Shown piece by piece: positions 8,709 to 15,552 of a DNA stretch of 21,508 bases (its first letter is position 1; every line of letters starts with the position of its first letter). The position numbers were made by a program, and so were the translations under genes. The notes beneath the pieces were generated by a model. The model was not told the origin of the DNA and made no database searches. It saw nothing but the letters and a program-made list of their open reading frames with translations. Location of the stretch: assembly GCA_002495465.1 (NCBI GenBank), contig DAFN01000006.1, positions 42,092 through 63,599 of the forward strand, in the 5' to 3' direction. The DNA is from an archaeon UBA55 (GTDB lineage: Archaea; Undinarchaeota; Undinarchaeia; Undinarchaeales; Undinarchaeaceae).

Positions 8709-9680
8709 TCAGGTCCTAAAAATTACCCAGGTTCCCTCTATCTCTGTAGCGGCTGTTTTTACTTCCTCGTACACAGGAAAAATTCCTTCTCCATGCCCCT
8801 CTCTTCTTGCATGCAGGCTTATCTTAATTTCCTCTACTTTGCCTTCCTCAGCAATTTTTAATAAATGATACAGAATCAACAATTCTGCTTTGTGAATATT
8901 CGCTTTTCTTGGTGATCTTGAGCCAGCGTAAAAGTACCCCGTATTTGACGGCCTTACTCCCTTTAGGTAATATATTACAAGCTGAATATAATCTACAGTC
9001 ATAAGTTTTTTCTCAATCCTATATTGTGTAAATGCGAAGGCCCTTTCCTCCTTAACGTGCCTGTGCTCAATATCTATCAGTGGAATCTTTGAAGAAGAAA
9101 GTGAAAATCTTCCATAGGTTTTTTCCATATTCCGTTCAAACTTTTTTATAACTTTCTCGTACCAGGCATCTGTATCTTTGCTGGAAAGGCACAGTATTGT
9201 CTTCTTTACAAATTCTCTCTGCGTCAAGTGATCCTTTACAGAAAGTTTTACCGGCCTGAGAGAAGGCGGAACAGTTATTTGTCCTATTTTCTGTTTCTTA
9301 AGTCTTGCTCCATACTTCGAAAAAATACGCTCCATGTCTTCCAGAGTCTCCTTTGCTAGCTTGAGTTCCTCTTCCGATTCCAAGAGAAATTTTTCAAGCT
9401 CCTGTGTAACCCTTTCCATATTCTCAAATCTTCTTATTCGCGGGAAATGTTTGTAATACTTTCTTATACCTCCTCGTGTTTCTCTCAAATACACTTTCCA
9501 GGTTTTTCCTCCCTTGAGAACTTCAAGAGCGACGCTTCCAAGTCTACTGAGCTCCTGGAGATTTTCTATCCTTTCCCCAATTGGAAGAAGATGTGTATCA
9601 CTTTCATATCTCTCCAGAGTATCAAAGAATTTCCTTATCTTATACTCTTCACGAGATTTGCGGTATGTTTTTGCTTTCAC
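8709..9680 (-). CDS. Unrecognised 323-residue charged protein, last gene of the DsbA-MerTP operon
   Basis: I do not recognise this family. It is a soluble, basic, mostly helical protein with one Cys and no signal or membrane segment. A likely coiled coil covers about 85-125 (FENMERVTQELEKFLLESEE and onward). The second half has conserved-looking patches: IDIEHRHVKEERAF, SNTGYFYAGSRSPRKANIHKAELLILYHLL and ISLHARREGHGEG. The several His/Arg/Glu residues there could be an active or nucleic-acid-binding site, but this is a guess. The start is GTG 9680. An in-frame TAA lies five codons upstream and no ATG is nearby, so translation is probably coupled to the preceding gene, which it overlaps by 32 bases. 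Confidence 0.75.
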   Translation of the reverse strand: MKAKTYRKSREEYKIRKFFDTLERYESDTHLLPIGERIENLQELSRLGSVALEVLKGGKTWKVYLRETRGGIRKYYKHFPRIRRFENMERVTQELEKFLLESEEELKLAKETLEDMERIFSKYGARLKKQKIGQITVPPSLRPVKLSVKDHLTQREFVKKTILCLSSKDTDAWYEKVIKKFERNMEKTYGRFSLSSSKIPLIDIEHRHVKEERAFAFTQYRIEKKLMTVDYIQLVIYYLKGVRPSNTGYFYAGSRSPRKANIHKAELLILYHLLKIAEEGKVEEIKISLHARREGHGEGIFPVYEEVKTAATEIEGTWVIFRT

Positions 9681-9891
9681 TTTCTTGTCTTGTTATATCT
9701 TCCTTCTCATAGAAAAACCTTTCATAAGCAGGGCAGTTTTCGCTCACAAAAAGAGCATCCTCTGCAGATTCAGCTTCAAAGGCTGTTGGTAGTACAGTAA
9801 AAAAATGAAGGGAAAACACGAAAACTGCAAATACAGTTCCCAGAATAAGCCACTGTTTTTCTGTCTGGTCACTATAGCCTTTTGTTTTCAT
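9649..9891 (-). CDS. Small single-pass membrane protein in the DsbA-MerTP operon
   Basis: An 80-residue protein with one transmembrane helix (about 14-34, WLILGTVFAVFVFSLHFFTVL). A polar, Glu-rich tail follows, predicted to face outward, with a single Cys in ENCPAYERFF. I recognise no family. It overlaps the MerT-MerP fusion gene upstream by 20 bases and the 323-residue gene downstream by 32 bases. Such nested overlaps support a real, co-translated gene. A lone Cys on the outer side next to a DsbA-like enzyme and a metal transporter could be a redox or metal partner, which is inference. Confidence 0.65.
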   Translation of the reverse strand: MKTKGYSDQTEKQWLILGTVFAVFVFSLHFFTVLPTAFEAESAEDALFVSENCPAYERFFYEKEDITRQESESKNIPQIS

Positions 9892-10492
9892 TTATTTGTC
9901 TTGGTGGATAATTGGCAAATACCTCAGATTCAATTATTCCTTCAGCATCAATTGTATCTGAATCATAGATTACTTTGATAAGACCTGAAGATGTCACTTC
10001 TGCTCTGAAAACTCCTCTTACCTCGTTCTCAAGATACCATTTAATCCCTGATTCACAACTTGCGCAATTTAGGTCTCCTACTGTGAATGTCATCTCATAG
10101 AGTTCTCCACTTTCTTGGTCTAGTTCAACTACACTTGACTCAAAAACAAGAGGGGCTGCAAAAGGGACAATTCCATAAATTGCTATTGAATATACCACTG
10201 CAAAAGTCACAGCCGAAGTGATTATTAATGCCTTGTTTTTTCGGATTCCTTGTAGATTGCAGCTATTTCTTCTTCTAAGCTGATACCATAATGCAGTTCC
10301 TGCAAAAAGAGCCCCTGCAGCAATAAACCAGGTCTGATATGTTGCAATCGCCAAGGCAAAAGTCACACTTCCAATTCCTAAGATTACTATAACAAGGGGG
10401 CTGATGCAACACATTGATGCTATTAAGCCTCCAAAAATTCCACTTTTCAGGCTCTGCTTATCAACCTGGACTTCAATTTCTTTATCGGACAT
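9872..10492 (-). CDS. MerT-type heavy-metal transporter fused to a MerP-like HMA domain
   Basis: A 206-residue membrane protein. Residues about 16-115 match MerT: three hydrophobic helices, with a vicinal pair C28-C29 in the first (GGLIASMCCISPLVIVILGIG) and an RRRNSC loop (C78) after the second. The C-terminal part (about 132-195) is an HMA metal-binding domain with C143-x2-C146 (GDLNCASCESGI). With N-in topology and three helices, the HMA domain lies outside, where MerP acts. MerT/MerP carry Hg(II) inward in bacteria; MerT-HMA fusions are also seen without mercury genes. There is no merA or merR here, and only one Cys replaces the usual loop pair, so the metal is open. The ATG is 8 bases after the DsbA-like gene. 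Confidence 0.85.
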   Translation of the reverse strand: MSDKEIEVQVDKQSLKSGIFGGLIASMCCISPLVIVILGIGSVTFALAIATYQTWFIAAGALFAGTALWYQLRRRNSCNLQGIRKNKALIITSAVTFAVVYSIAIYGIVPFAAPLVFESSVVELDQESGELYEMTFTVGDLNCASCESGIKWYLENEVRGVFRAEVTSSGLIKVIYDSDTIDAEGIIESEVFANYPPRQINENKRL

Positions 10493-10500
10493 AATAATTA

Positions 10501-11322
10501 TTATGCAAGCATCACGTTTATAATTTGCTCAAATTCTCCATATGGCAGAGCACCTGCCACCTGTATACCTGCATACTTTCCGTCTGAAGTTTCAAAGTAG
10601 AATATATTGCTTCCGTCATCAAGAGCCTGAAGCTCTGCTTTTGGAGCTTTCTTCTTGCTCATCATCACAAAGACAGACGGAGTTCCAGTAACTCCTGCGG
10701 TCTGACCGGCAATAAGGTCTTTGTTTATTTCACTGTCATACTTGTCAGAGTCAAGGCAGTCATTAAAGTTATCTGTGTCCAGTCCAAGCTCGGAAGCATA
10801 CTGTCTGAAGAAGGGCATAGCATCTTCCAGAGCAAGATATTTTCTCTCTTCCTGTACATAATATCCCCAATCGCTTTGCTGGCCTTCAAAGAGCTTGTCG
10901 TGCATTTCCCAGTATTGTCCCTGTTCTTCTGCACAGTTTGCTGCTGTTGCTGCCTTTCCGGCGCTTGGGTGGAAATTAAGAGGGAAATCTCTGTATACCA
11001 GCCTTACACTTCCGTCATCAATAAAATTGGACTTTATACCCTGTATTGCGTCTGCCCATATCCGATTGCAGAAGGGGCACTGGAAATCAGAGAATTCTAT
11101 TATAGTTACTGTTGCTTTATTGTTTCCAAGTATTGGGTCGTCATCAATGCTCAGCTCAATAATTTTTATTGTTGTAGCAGCTACAGTTCCTCCTTCCTGT
11201 ACGTCGACTCCTCCTCCACTCTGGAAAGAAATAATCAAGAATATTGCAAGGACTGCTGTGGCTACTTTCCACAAAGTTGCCTCCTTAAATTTCAATGTAA
11301 TTGTCCTATCTCCCTTTGCCAT
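10501..11322 (-). CDS. Membrane-anchored DsbA-like thiol-disulfide oxidoreductase
   Basis: A 273-residue protein with one N-terminal transmembrane helix (about 18-34) and an extracytoplasmic DsbA/thioredoxin fold (about 52-273). The active site is C82-P-F-C85 in EFSDFQCPFCNRIW. The inserted helical domain is typical of DsbA (FPLNFHPSAGKAATAANCAE), and the cis-proline loop is GVTGTPSVFVM (P215). C130 and C189 in the helical insert could form a second disulfide. Archaeal and Gram-positive homologues (BdbD-like) oxidise or isomerise disulfides in exported proteins. It leads a four-gene operon with a MerT-MerP fusion, so it might keep the metal-binding thiols in the right redox state. The TATA box at 11344-11355 suits leaderless expression. 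Confidence 0.9.
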   Translation of the reverse strand: MAKGDRTITLKFKEATLWKVATAVLAIFLIISFQSGGGVDVQEGGTVAATTIKIIELSIDDDPILGNNKATVTIIEFSDFQCPFCNRIWADAIQGIKSNFIDDGSVRLVYRDFPLNFHPSAGKAATAANCAEEQGQYWEMHDKLFEGQQSDWGYYVQEERKYLALEDAMPFFRQYASELGLDTDNFNDCLDSDKYDSEINKDLIAGQTAGVTGTPSVFVMMSKKKAPKAELQALDDGSNIFYFETSDGKYAGIQVAGALPYGEFEQIINVMLA

Positions 11323-11343
11323 GCTGTCTCCGTTCTCATTTTA

Positions 11344-11355
11344 GGTATATAAACC
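11344..11355 (-). promoter_or_regulatory. TATA box of the DsbA-MerTP operon
   Basis: On the minus strand GGTTTATATACC, a near-consensus archaeal box centred about 27 bases before ATG 11322. It is one of the best boxes in the window and lies between the cysS stop and the operon. Confidence 0.6.
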
Positions 11356-11372
11356 TTGCTTAACTTTTTCTA

Positions 11373-12857
11373 TCAGCCCCGTCTAAACTGCCATCGTGGT
11401 CCTTCTTCTGTATCTTCAATTACTATTCCCATGTGGCTGAGGCTTTCTCTTATTTTATCTGAGCTTTCGTAATTATTTTCCTTTCTCGCTTTCTCGCGCT
11501 CCAAAAGGACCAGTCTCATCAGGCCGGAAACTGTGTAATCGTCCTTGAGCTTCTTGACTTCTAATTCTCTCATTAGTCTTCTCAAGTGTGCAATTATTTC
11601 CTCATCCTGATCTATATCTTTCTCCTCGAAAAGGTTCAGTATCTGGCTGAACTCCTCGAAAGAGTCCAGCGATTCTCGTAATACCTCATTATTGGGCTTT
11701 TCCGCTAGGTAAGCGTTAAGGACAGTACACATTTGGTGAATTGAGCTTATTGCCTCTCTTGTGTTGAAGTCGTCACCCATAGCTGCAAAGAACTGCTTTC
11801 TGTGGTATTCTACCTTTTTCAGGACTTCCTTATCCTCCTTTGTTTTCTTTGAACCCTGTTTTATTGTAATTGCGTGCTTCAGGTTTGCGAGAGAGTTCTC
11901 TATTCCTTCTAAAGATGATTTTGCCTCTGCCAGAGACTTATCTGTAAAGTCTATGGGTTTTCTGTACTGAGTCGAAAGGAGGAAGTAGCGAACAACTTCT
12001 GGCCTGTGCTTTTTCAGTATTTCTCTTACAGTAAAAAAATTCCCTAATGATTTTCCCATCTTCTCCCTGTCGACTGTTACGAAGCCGTTGTGCATCCAGT
12101 ACTTTGCAAATTGCGTTCCGCTGTATGCTTCGCTCTGCGCTATCTCATTCTCGTGGTGCGGAAAAACCAAGTCCTGTCCTCCTGCGTGTATATCAAGATT
12201 CTCCCCAAAATATTTCATCGCCATTGCGCTGCACTCAATATGCCAGCCGGGCCTTCCCTGTCCCCATGGGCTTTTCCATTTTTGTTCATTCTCTCCTGCG
12301 TTTTTCCACAGTGCAAAATCTGCTTGAGTTTTCTTCTTTTTATTCGGCTTGACTCTTGCGCCTGCAAGTATTTTTCCCATCTTCTGTCTGGAAAGTTTTC
12401 CGTAATCCTTTGCTTTGCTAGTGTCAAAATACACATCTCCTGCTGATTCATAGGCATAGCCCTTCTCAATGAGTCCTGCCACCATTCCAATTATTTCCTG
12501 CATATGCTCGCTGACTTTCGGGTAAAAATCTGCCCTTTTCACACCAAGGGCGTCCATGTCAATAAAAAATTCATCTGAAAACCTTTCTGCTACTGACTCT
12601 GGTGTGTCCATAGTTTCTTCAGCCCTTTTGATTATCTTGTCATTTACGTCCGTCAGATTATTGACATAAATTACTTCATTTCCACTGTGCTCAAGATAAC
12701 GCCTTATTACATCAAATGCGACATAGGCGCGGGCATGTCCGAGATGTGAGTAATCGTACACTGTCGGCCCGCAGACATACATGTGAACCTTCCCCCGTTT
12801 CCGAGGCTTGAAATCCTCTTTCTTGCCACTTAATGTATTGTATATTCTCTGTCTCAT
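11373..12857 (-). CDS. cysS: Cysteinyl-tRNA synthetase
   Basis: Charges tRNA-Cys with cysteine in the cytoplasm. The 494-residue class I synthetase has the HIGH-type motif HLGH (38-41) in CGPTVYDYSHLGHARAY and a KMSKS-type loop KMGKS (266-270). The zinc ligands that select cysteine are C29, C209 (WHIECSAM), H234 and E238, at almost the same positions as in E. coli CysRS. An insertion of basic residues (KPNKKKKTQ, 170-178) lies before FALWK. The C-terminal helical anticodon-binding part is complete and ends near WQFRRG. It is 20 bases after a small membrane-protein gene and probably transcribed with it. Its tRNA, tRNA-Cys(GCA), is encoded about 2.5 kb away. Having CysRS means this organism need not rely on the SepRS/SepCysS route. 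Confidence 0.97.
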   Translation of the reverse strand: MRQRIYNTLSGKKEDFKPRKRGKVHMYVCGPTVYDYSHLGHARAYVAFDVIRRYLEHSGNEVIYVNNLTDVNDKIIKRAEETMDTPESVAERFSDEFFIDMDALGVKRADFYPKVSEHMQEIIGMVAGLIEKGYAYESAGDVYFDTSKAKDYGKLSRQKMGKILAGARVKPNKKKKTQADFALWKNAGENEQKWKSPWGQGRPGWHIECSAMAMKYFGENLDIHAGGQDLVFPHHENEIAQSEAYSGTQFAKYWMHNGFVTVDREKMGKSLGNFFTVREILKKHRPEVVRYFLLSTQYRKPIDFTDKSLAEAKSSLEGIENSLANLKHAITIKQGSKKTKEDKEVLKKVEYHRKQFFAAMGDDFNTREAISSIHQMCTVLNAYLAEKPNNEVLRESLDSFEEFSQILNLFEEKDIDQDEEIIAHLRRLMRELEVKKLKDDYTVSGLMRLVLLEREKARKENNYESSDKIRESLSHMGIVIEDTEEGPRWQFRRG

Positions 12858-12877
12858 CGCTATTGTCTCTTGATGTC

Positions 12878-13072
12878 TTATTCGTGTTTGTAGGCGTTCC
12901 AGTTAAGGTAGGCTAGATATCCTACTGCGCCTGCTGCGGCTATACTTGCCCAGATTGGAATTTCTACGCTTCCAATGCTTACGGGTATTCCCATTATTGC
13001 CCGAATTACGTGGATAAAAACCACAAGCGACAAAGCAATTGCAGTAATCTCTTCCACAGTCTTGGCTTCCAT
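12878..13072 (-). CDS. Small two-helix membrane protein upstream of cysS
   Basis: A 64-residue protein with two predicted transmembrane helices, about 9-28 (ITAIALSLVVFIHVIRAIMG) and about 38-56 (IPIWASIAAAGAVGYLAYL), and a short polar tail (NWNAYKHE). I recognise no named family. It resembles the many short two-helix hypothetical proteins of DPANN and halophilic archaea. A TATA box (13091-13100) lies about 24-27 bases before ATG 13072, suggesting a leaderless start. cysS follows after 20 bases, so this gene probably carries the promoter of the pair. No functional link to CysRS is evident. Confidence 0.75.
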   Translation of the reverse strand: MEAKTVEEITAIALSLVVFIHVIRAIMGIPVSIGSVEIPIWASIAAAGAVGYLAYLNWNAYKHE

Positions 13073-13090
13073 AGCGTTCCTAATTCTGAG

Positions 13091-13100
13091 TAATATAACT
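13091..13100 (-). promoter_or_regulatory. TATA box of the small membrane protein-cysS unit
   Basis: On the minus strand AGTTATATTA, centred about 24 bases before ATG 13072. No better box is seen directly before cysS. Confidence 0.45.
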
Positions 13101-13117
13101 ATCTTACGTTTAGATAA

Positions 13118-13126
13118 GTTTATAGC
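13118..13126 (+). promoter_or_regulatory. TATA box of the 46-residue gene
   Basis: The stretch gtttatagc is centred about 29 bases before ATG 13151, and the spacer has no Shine-Dalgarno. Confidence 0.4.
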
Positions 13127-13150
13127 TGGTCGTGCAGACTTCTTTGATGT

Positions 13151-13291
13151 ATGGTAGAAAGCTCATCTTCAAAGAAGAAAGTCAAAAAGGCAGAGAAAGA
13201 CCCCTTCAAGGAGGTCTATGTGGAGCTAAAAAAGTACAGGAAAGGCGTTCCCCCGGAAGAGTCAGAGCCTAGTGAGTGCGCCTGTTCGTAA
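13151..13291 (+). CDS. 46-residue charged mini-protein with a C-terminal Cys-x-Cys
   Basis: A short reading frame encoding a Ser/Lys-rich N-terminus (MVESSSSKKKVKKAEKDPFK), then EVYVELKKYRKGVPPEESEP and an end of SECACS. It is highly charged and probably unstructured, with a C-x-C pair three residues from the end. No family is recognised. Support comes from a TATA box at leaderless distance, clean codon use, and its position as the only frame between two promoters (13118-13126 and 13323-13333). The terminal C-x-C could bind a metal or form a mixed disulfide. It could also be a chance frame. Confidence 0.5.
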   Translation: MVESSSSKKKVKKAEKDPFKEVYVELKKYRKGVPPEESEPSECACS

Positions 13292-13322
13292 ACTATTCTT
13301 TTTGAATTTTGAAGTTCCAATA

Positions 13323-13333
13323 CATTTTTATCT
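13323..13333 (+). promoter_or_regulatory. TATA box of the 676-residue gene
   Basis: The stretch catttttatct is centred about 27 bases before ATG 13355, again fitting a leaderless transcript. Confidence 0.5.
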
Positions 13334-13354
13334 AAGCAGGTACATCTGCGTTGT

Positions 13355-15385
13355 ATGGCTAAAAGTCCTGATGAGTTTGCCAAGCTTGCTAAAGAGGCAG
13401 AGGCGGCAGGAAATACCATTCTTGCTGGGAAACTCTACCTTGCAGCGTATACCAGAGAAAAGAAGTTCAAAGAGAGTGAAAAGCTCCAATATCTTTTAAA
13501 AGCTTCCGAGCTTTGGGCTGACGATTTAAATGCAAAAAGAGCTCGGAAATTAAAACCCCTCGTTACAGAGGGCTTAGATTACATTATTTCTGAAAAAGAT
13601 GAGGAACTTGACAGGCATGTGGAACTTTTGACCGCTATGCTTGCCCTATCTTCTATAAAACAGGAGGATGAGCAAAAGGAAGCTATAGAGAATGCCAGTG
13701 TTTACGGCGTACTTCTTTACGACTTCCTTGTTCGCTCAGGCTACACAAATGAAAAATCCTTCAACAATGCCGTTTCAGAAAATCCGGCAACAGCCAAAAC
13801 CAACAAGAAGCTCGAAAATCTGGGAATAGACCTAGATATCTGGGATAATTTCCATTACAAGCCAAATGAGTTTAACAGCGAATTTCAGTCACATATTCTT
13901 GGGATGGCTCGCTCTGAACTCAGCGATGTAAAAGTTAATTTCAGAGGAAGTAGGATAAGTAAAAAAGAAAAGCTCCTTTCCGCTATGGGTGATTTTTATC
14001 CTGATGAAGTTTTAAACATACAAACACTTTACGGTCGTTTGCAGTCAATAAAAAGGGAAATGAGTTTGGAAAATATACTTGATGGGGTGTCCAAGCTTCC
14101 CTCTTCTGTCTCCCTCAGGGTAAGGCAGCGTCTTCTTGCTCCAGATGGCACATTCGCGAAGGTCACAGAAAAAATACAGGAGCTTGATATCGAAAATCGC
14201 AGTCCATCAGTGTATTTGCAACTGATATCAAAGGCGGTCAGTGAGTCTGTTGAGCTTCTGTTGAAGGAAGGTTTAATCAGTCCAGTGGCTCCAAAATCCG
14301 TTTCTGAAAATGGTTCAGAACGTAGACTAAGCTCAAGCGAGAGGCGCAAGTGGAAGAAACAATTCGACGAAGAGCTAGCATCAGAATATGGTGTATCTGT
14401 AGAGGATCTTGAAAATCTCAAGGGCCCCTTCTATGACTACATCTCAAGGTTGAAGAATCATCTTTCAAAAATGAGAAACAACATTGACAGATATTATCGA
14501 GGGATATTTATTGAGGCCAGGAAGGGATACCTTGGGGAGTCTCTTCTTTTTGTAGAAGGTATGATTCGGCGTTCTGATCTAGAGGGGCTTACCAAGGCTC
14601 ACACTGTGATGCTCGAGTACTTCAGAGATCCTGACAGGTATGGGGGAAGCACAATTCTTGAACAATTATATAAGAGGCGCATTGGGGAATTGCAGACTCT
14701 AAAGGTGCTTGGTACTGGGGATTCTGAGGAAGTTAAGCTGACTTTCAGAATATGGCAGCGCAAGCTTCCTCGTAATCTTTTCATGAGTGACTGCGTTGAA
14801 GATTGTCTGAGTGCTGAGCACGGCGCCCATTTTGTTACTGCACTTTCTCATAACTTGGATGCAGGCCATTGCAGGCTTCTTATGCACCTGGGTAATAATC
14901 TGAAACCTGTTGGTATTATTTATCTGAATGCAATGTTTGAGAAAGACAAGCCCGTTCTACTAGTAGATTCTATTGAAATATCTCCAAAATTTCCTTATCA
15001 CAAAGGGACAATGGAGAGTGTTATGTCTGCTGTCATACATTATGCAAAAGAATGCGGCTTCAGAAAAGTGGTTCTTGATGACTATGTTAGCGGGAGACAA
15101 TGGTTTTTAGATGATATTAAAAAATCTTATGGTGAGGTGGTGCACCTGAAGAATCTTGAAAAGGTTAACTATCCTGATTTTCTTAAGCAGATGAAATTCA
15201 AGCGCTTTCCTAAATGGAGCATTATCGGCAGGCTGGAATTTTTCCTCGAAAAGCTTGGATGGACTGAACTCAACTGGCCTGGTGACTACTGCTACATACA
15301 GAACTTCAGAGGATTACAAACTTCCCTTACTCTCACAGAAGCTCCTAGAAGGAGAGTGTACATAATTTGGGAAAAGTTTGATTAA
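13355..15385 (+). CDS. Large 676-residue protein: helical N-terminus and GNAT-like C-terminal domain
   Basis: The largest gene here, without a signal or membrane segment. Residues about 3-55 look like a TPR-type helical hairpin (FAKLAKEAEAAGNTILAGKL), and a long mixed, mostly helical middle follows. From about 462 a distinct domain starts: LTFRIWQRKLPRNLFMSDC, with C480 and C484. Then come PVGIIYLNAM, VLLVDSIEISPKF (533-545) and KGTMESVMSAVIHYAKECGFRKVVLDD (550-576). That strand-helix order recalls the core of GNAT acetyltransferases, though the acetyl-CoA loop (usually Q/R-x-x-G-x-G/A) is reduced to PYHKGT. It may be a true acyltransferase, a degenerate one, or a different fold. It ends 20 bases from the tRNA-Cys 3' end. 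I cannot assign a function. Confidence 0.75.
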   Translation: MAKSPDEFAKLAKEAEAAGNTILAGKLYLAAYTREKKFKESEKLQYLLKASELWADDLNAKRARKLKPLVTEGLDYIISEKDEELDRHVELLTAMLALSSIKQEDEQKEAIENASVYGVLLYDFLVRSGYTNEKSFNNAVSENPATAKTNKKLENLGIDLDIWDNFHYKPNEFNSEFQSHILGMARSELSDVKVNFRGSRISKKEKLLSAMGDFYPDEVLNIQTLYGRLQSIKREMSLENILDGVSKLPSSVSLRVRQRLLAPDGTFAKVTEKIQELDIENRSPSVYLQLISKAVSESVELLLKEGLISPVAPKSVSENGSERRLSSSERRKWKKQFDEELASEYGVSVEDLENLKGPFYDYISRLKNHLSKMRNNIDRYYRGIFIEARKGYLGESLLFVEGMIRRSDLEGLTKAHTVMLEYFRDPDRYGGSTILEQLYKRRIGELQTLKVLGTGDSEEVKLTFRIWQRKLPRNLFMSDCVEDCLSAEHGAHFVTALSHNLDAGHCRLLMHLGNNLKPVGIIYLNAMFEKDKPVLLVDSIEISPKFPYHKGTMESVMSAVIHYAKECGFRKVVLDDYVSGRQWFLDDIKKSYGEVVHLKNLEKVNYPDFLKQMKFKRFPKWSIIGRLEFFLEKLGWTELNWPGDYCYIQNFRGLQTSLTLTEAPRRRVYIIWEKFD

Positions 15386-15405
15386 ATTCAACTGAAGATT
15401 TCCAA

Positions 15406-15479
15406 GCGGAGGGAGAGATTTGAACTCTCAAAAACACGCTTTGCAGGCGCGCGCATTAACCGGGTTCTGCCACCTCCGC
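15406..15479 (-). tRNA. tRNA-Cys (anticodon GCA)
   Basis: A 74-base cloverleaf read on the minus strand. The acceptor stem is GCGGAGG/CCTCCGC. The D-arm is a 3-bp stem GCA/TGC with a GAACCCGGTTAA loop. The anticodon arm is CGCGC-CTGCAAA-GCGTG with anticodon GCA (plus-strand 15442-15444). The variable loop is TTTTT and the T-arm is GAGAG-TTCAAAT-CTCTC. The next base gives discriminator U73, the identity base for Cys. No CCA is encoded, so it is added after transcription, as usual in archaea. There is no intron. A TATA box at 15514-15523 starts transcription a short distance upstream, requiring RNase P processing. Confidence 0.95.
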
Positions 15480-15513
15480 AATTACGTTTACTCAGGTCTT
15501 AGTTGCCTTTGCC

Positions 15514-15523
15514 CTATATAAAA
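15514..15523 (-). promoter_or_regulatory. TATA box of tRNA-Cys
   Basis: On the minus strand TTTTATATAG, about 39 bases before the mature tRNA 5' end, leaving a 5' leader of about a dozen bases. Confidence 0.55.
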
Positions 15524-15532
15524 CTTTTATAC
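15524..15532 (+). promoter_or_regulatory. TATA box of the SpoIIM-like gene
   Basis: The stretch cttttatac is centred about 25 bases before ATG 15553. It abuts the divergent tRNA-Cys box, so the two promoters lie back to back and could compete for TBP/TFB. Confidence 0.5.
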
Positions 15533-15552
15533 TCCCTCTCCCTACAGCGCCT

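Noticed and set aside
9872..10492. Complete mercury-resistance operon
   Set aside because: Only a MerT-MerP fusion is present; no merA, merB or merR is visible, so mercury resistance is not claimed.
10876..11352. Plus-strand frames of about 150 codons opposite the DsbA-like gene
   Set aside because: They are antisense to a conserved thioredoxin-fold gene, very rich in Cys/Ser/Tyr, with no promoter.
12047..12490. Open frames of about 80-120 codons on both strands inside cysS
   Set aside because: They are shadows of the well-conserved synthetase; they have no promoter, and their Cys/Ser/Phe-rich composition is typical of antisense frames.
13355..13520. True TPR repeat protein
   Set aside because: Only one helical hairpin resembles a TPR unit; no repeated 34-residue pattern follows, so it is mentioned only as TPR-like.
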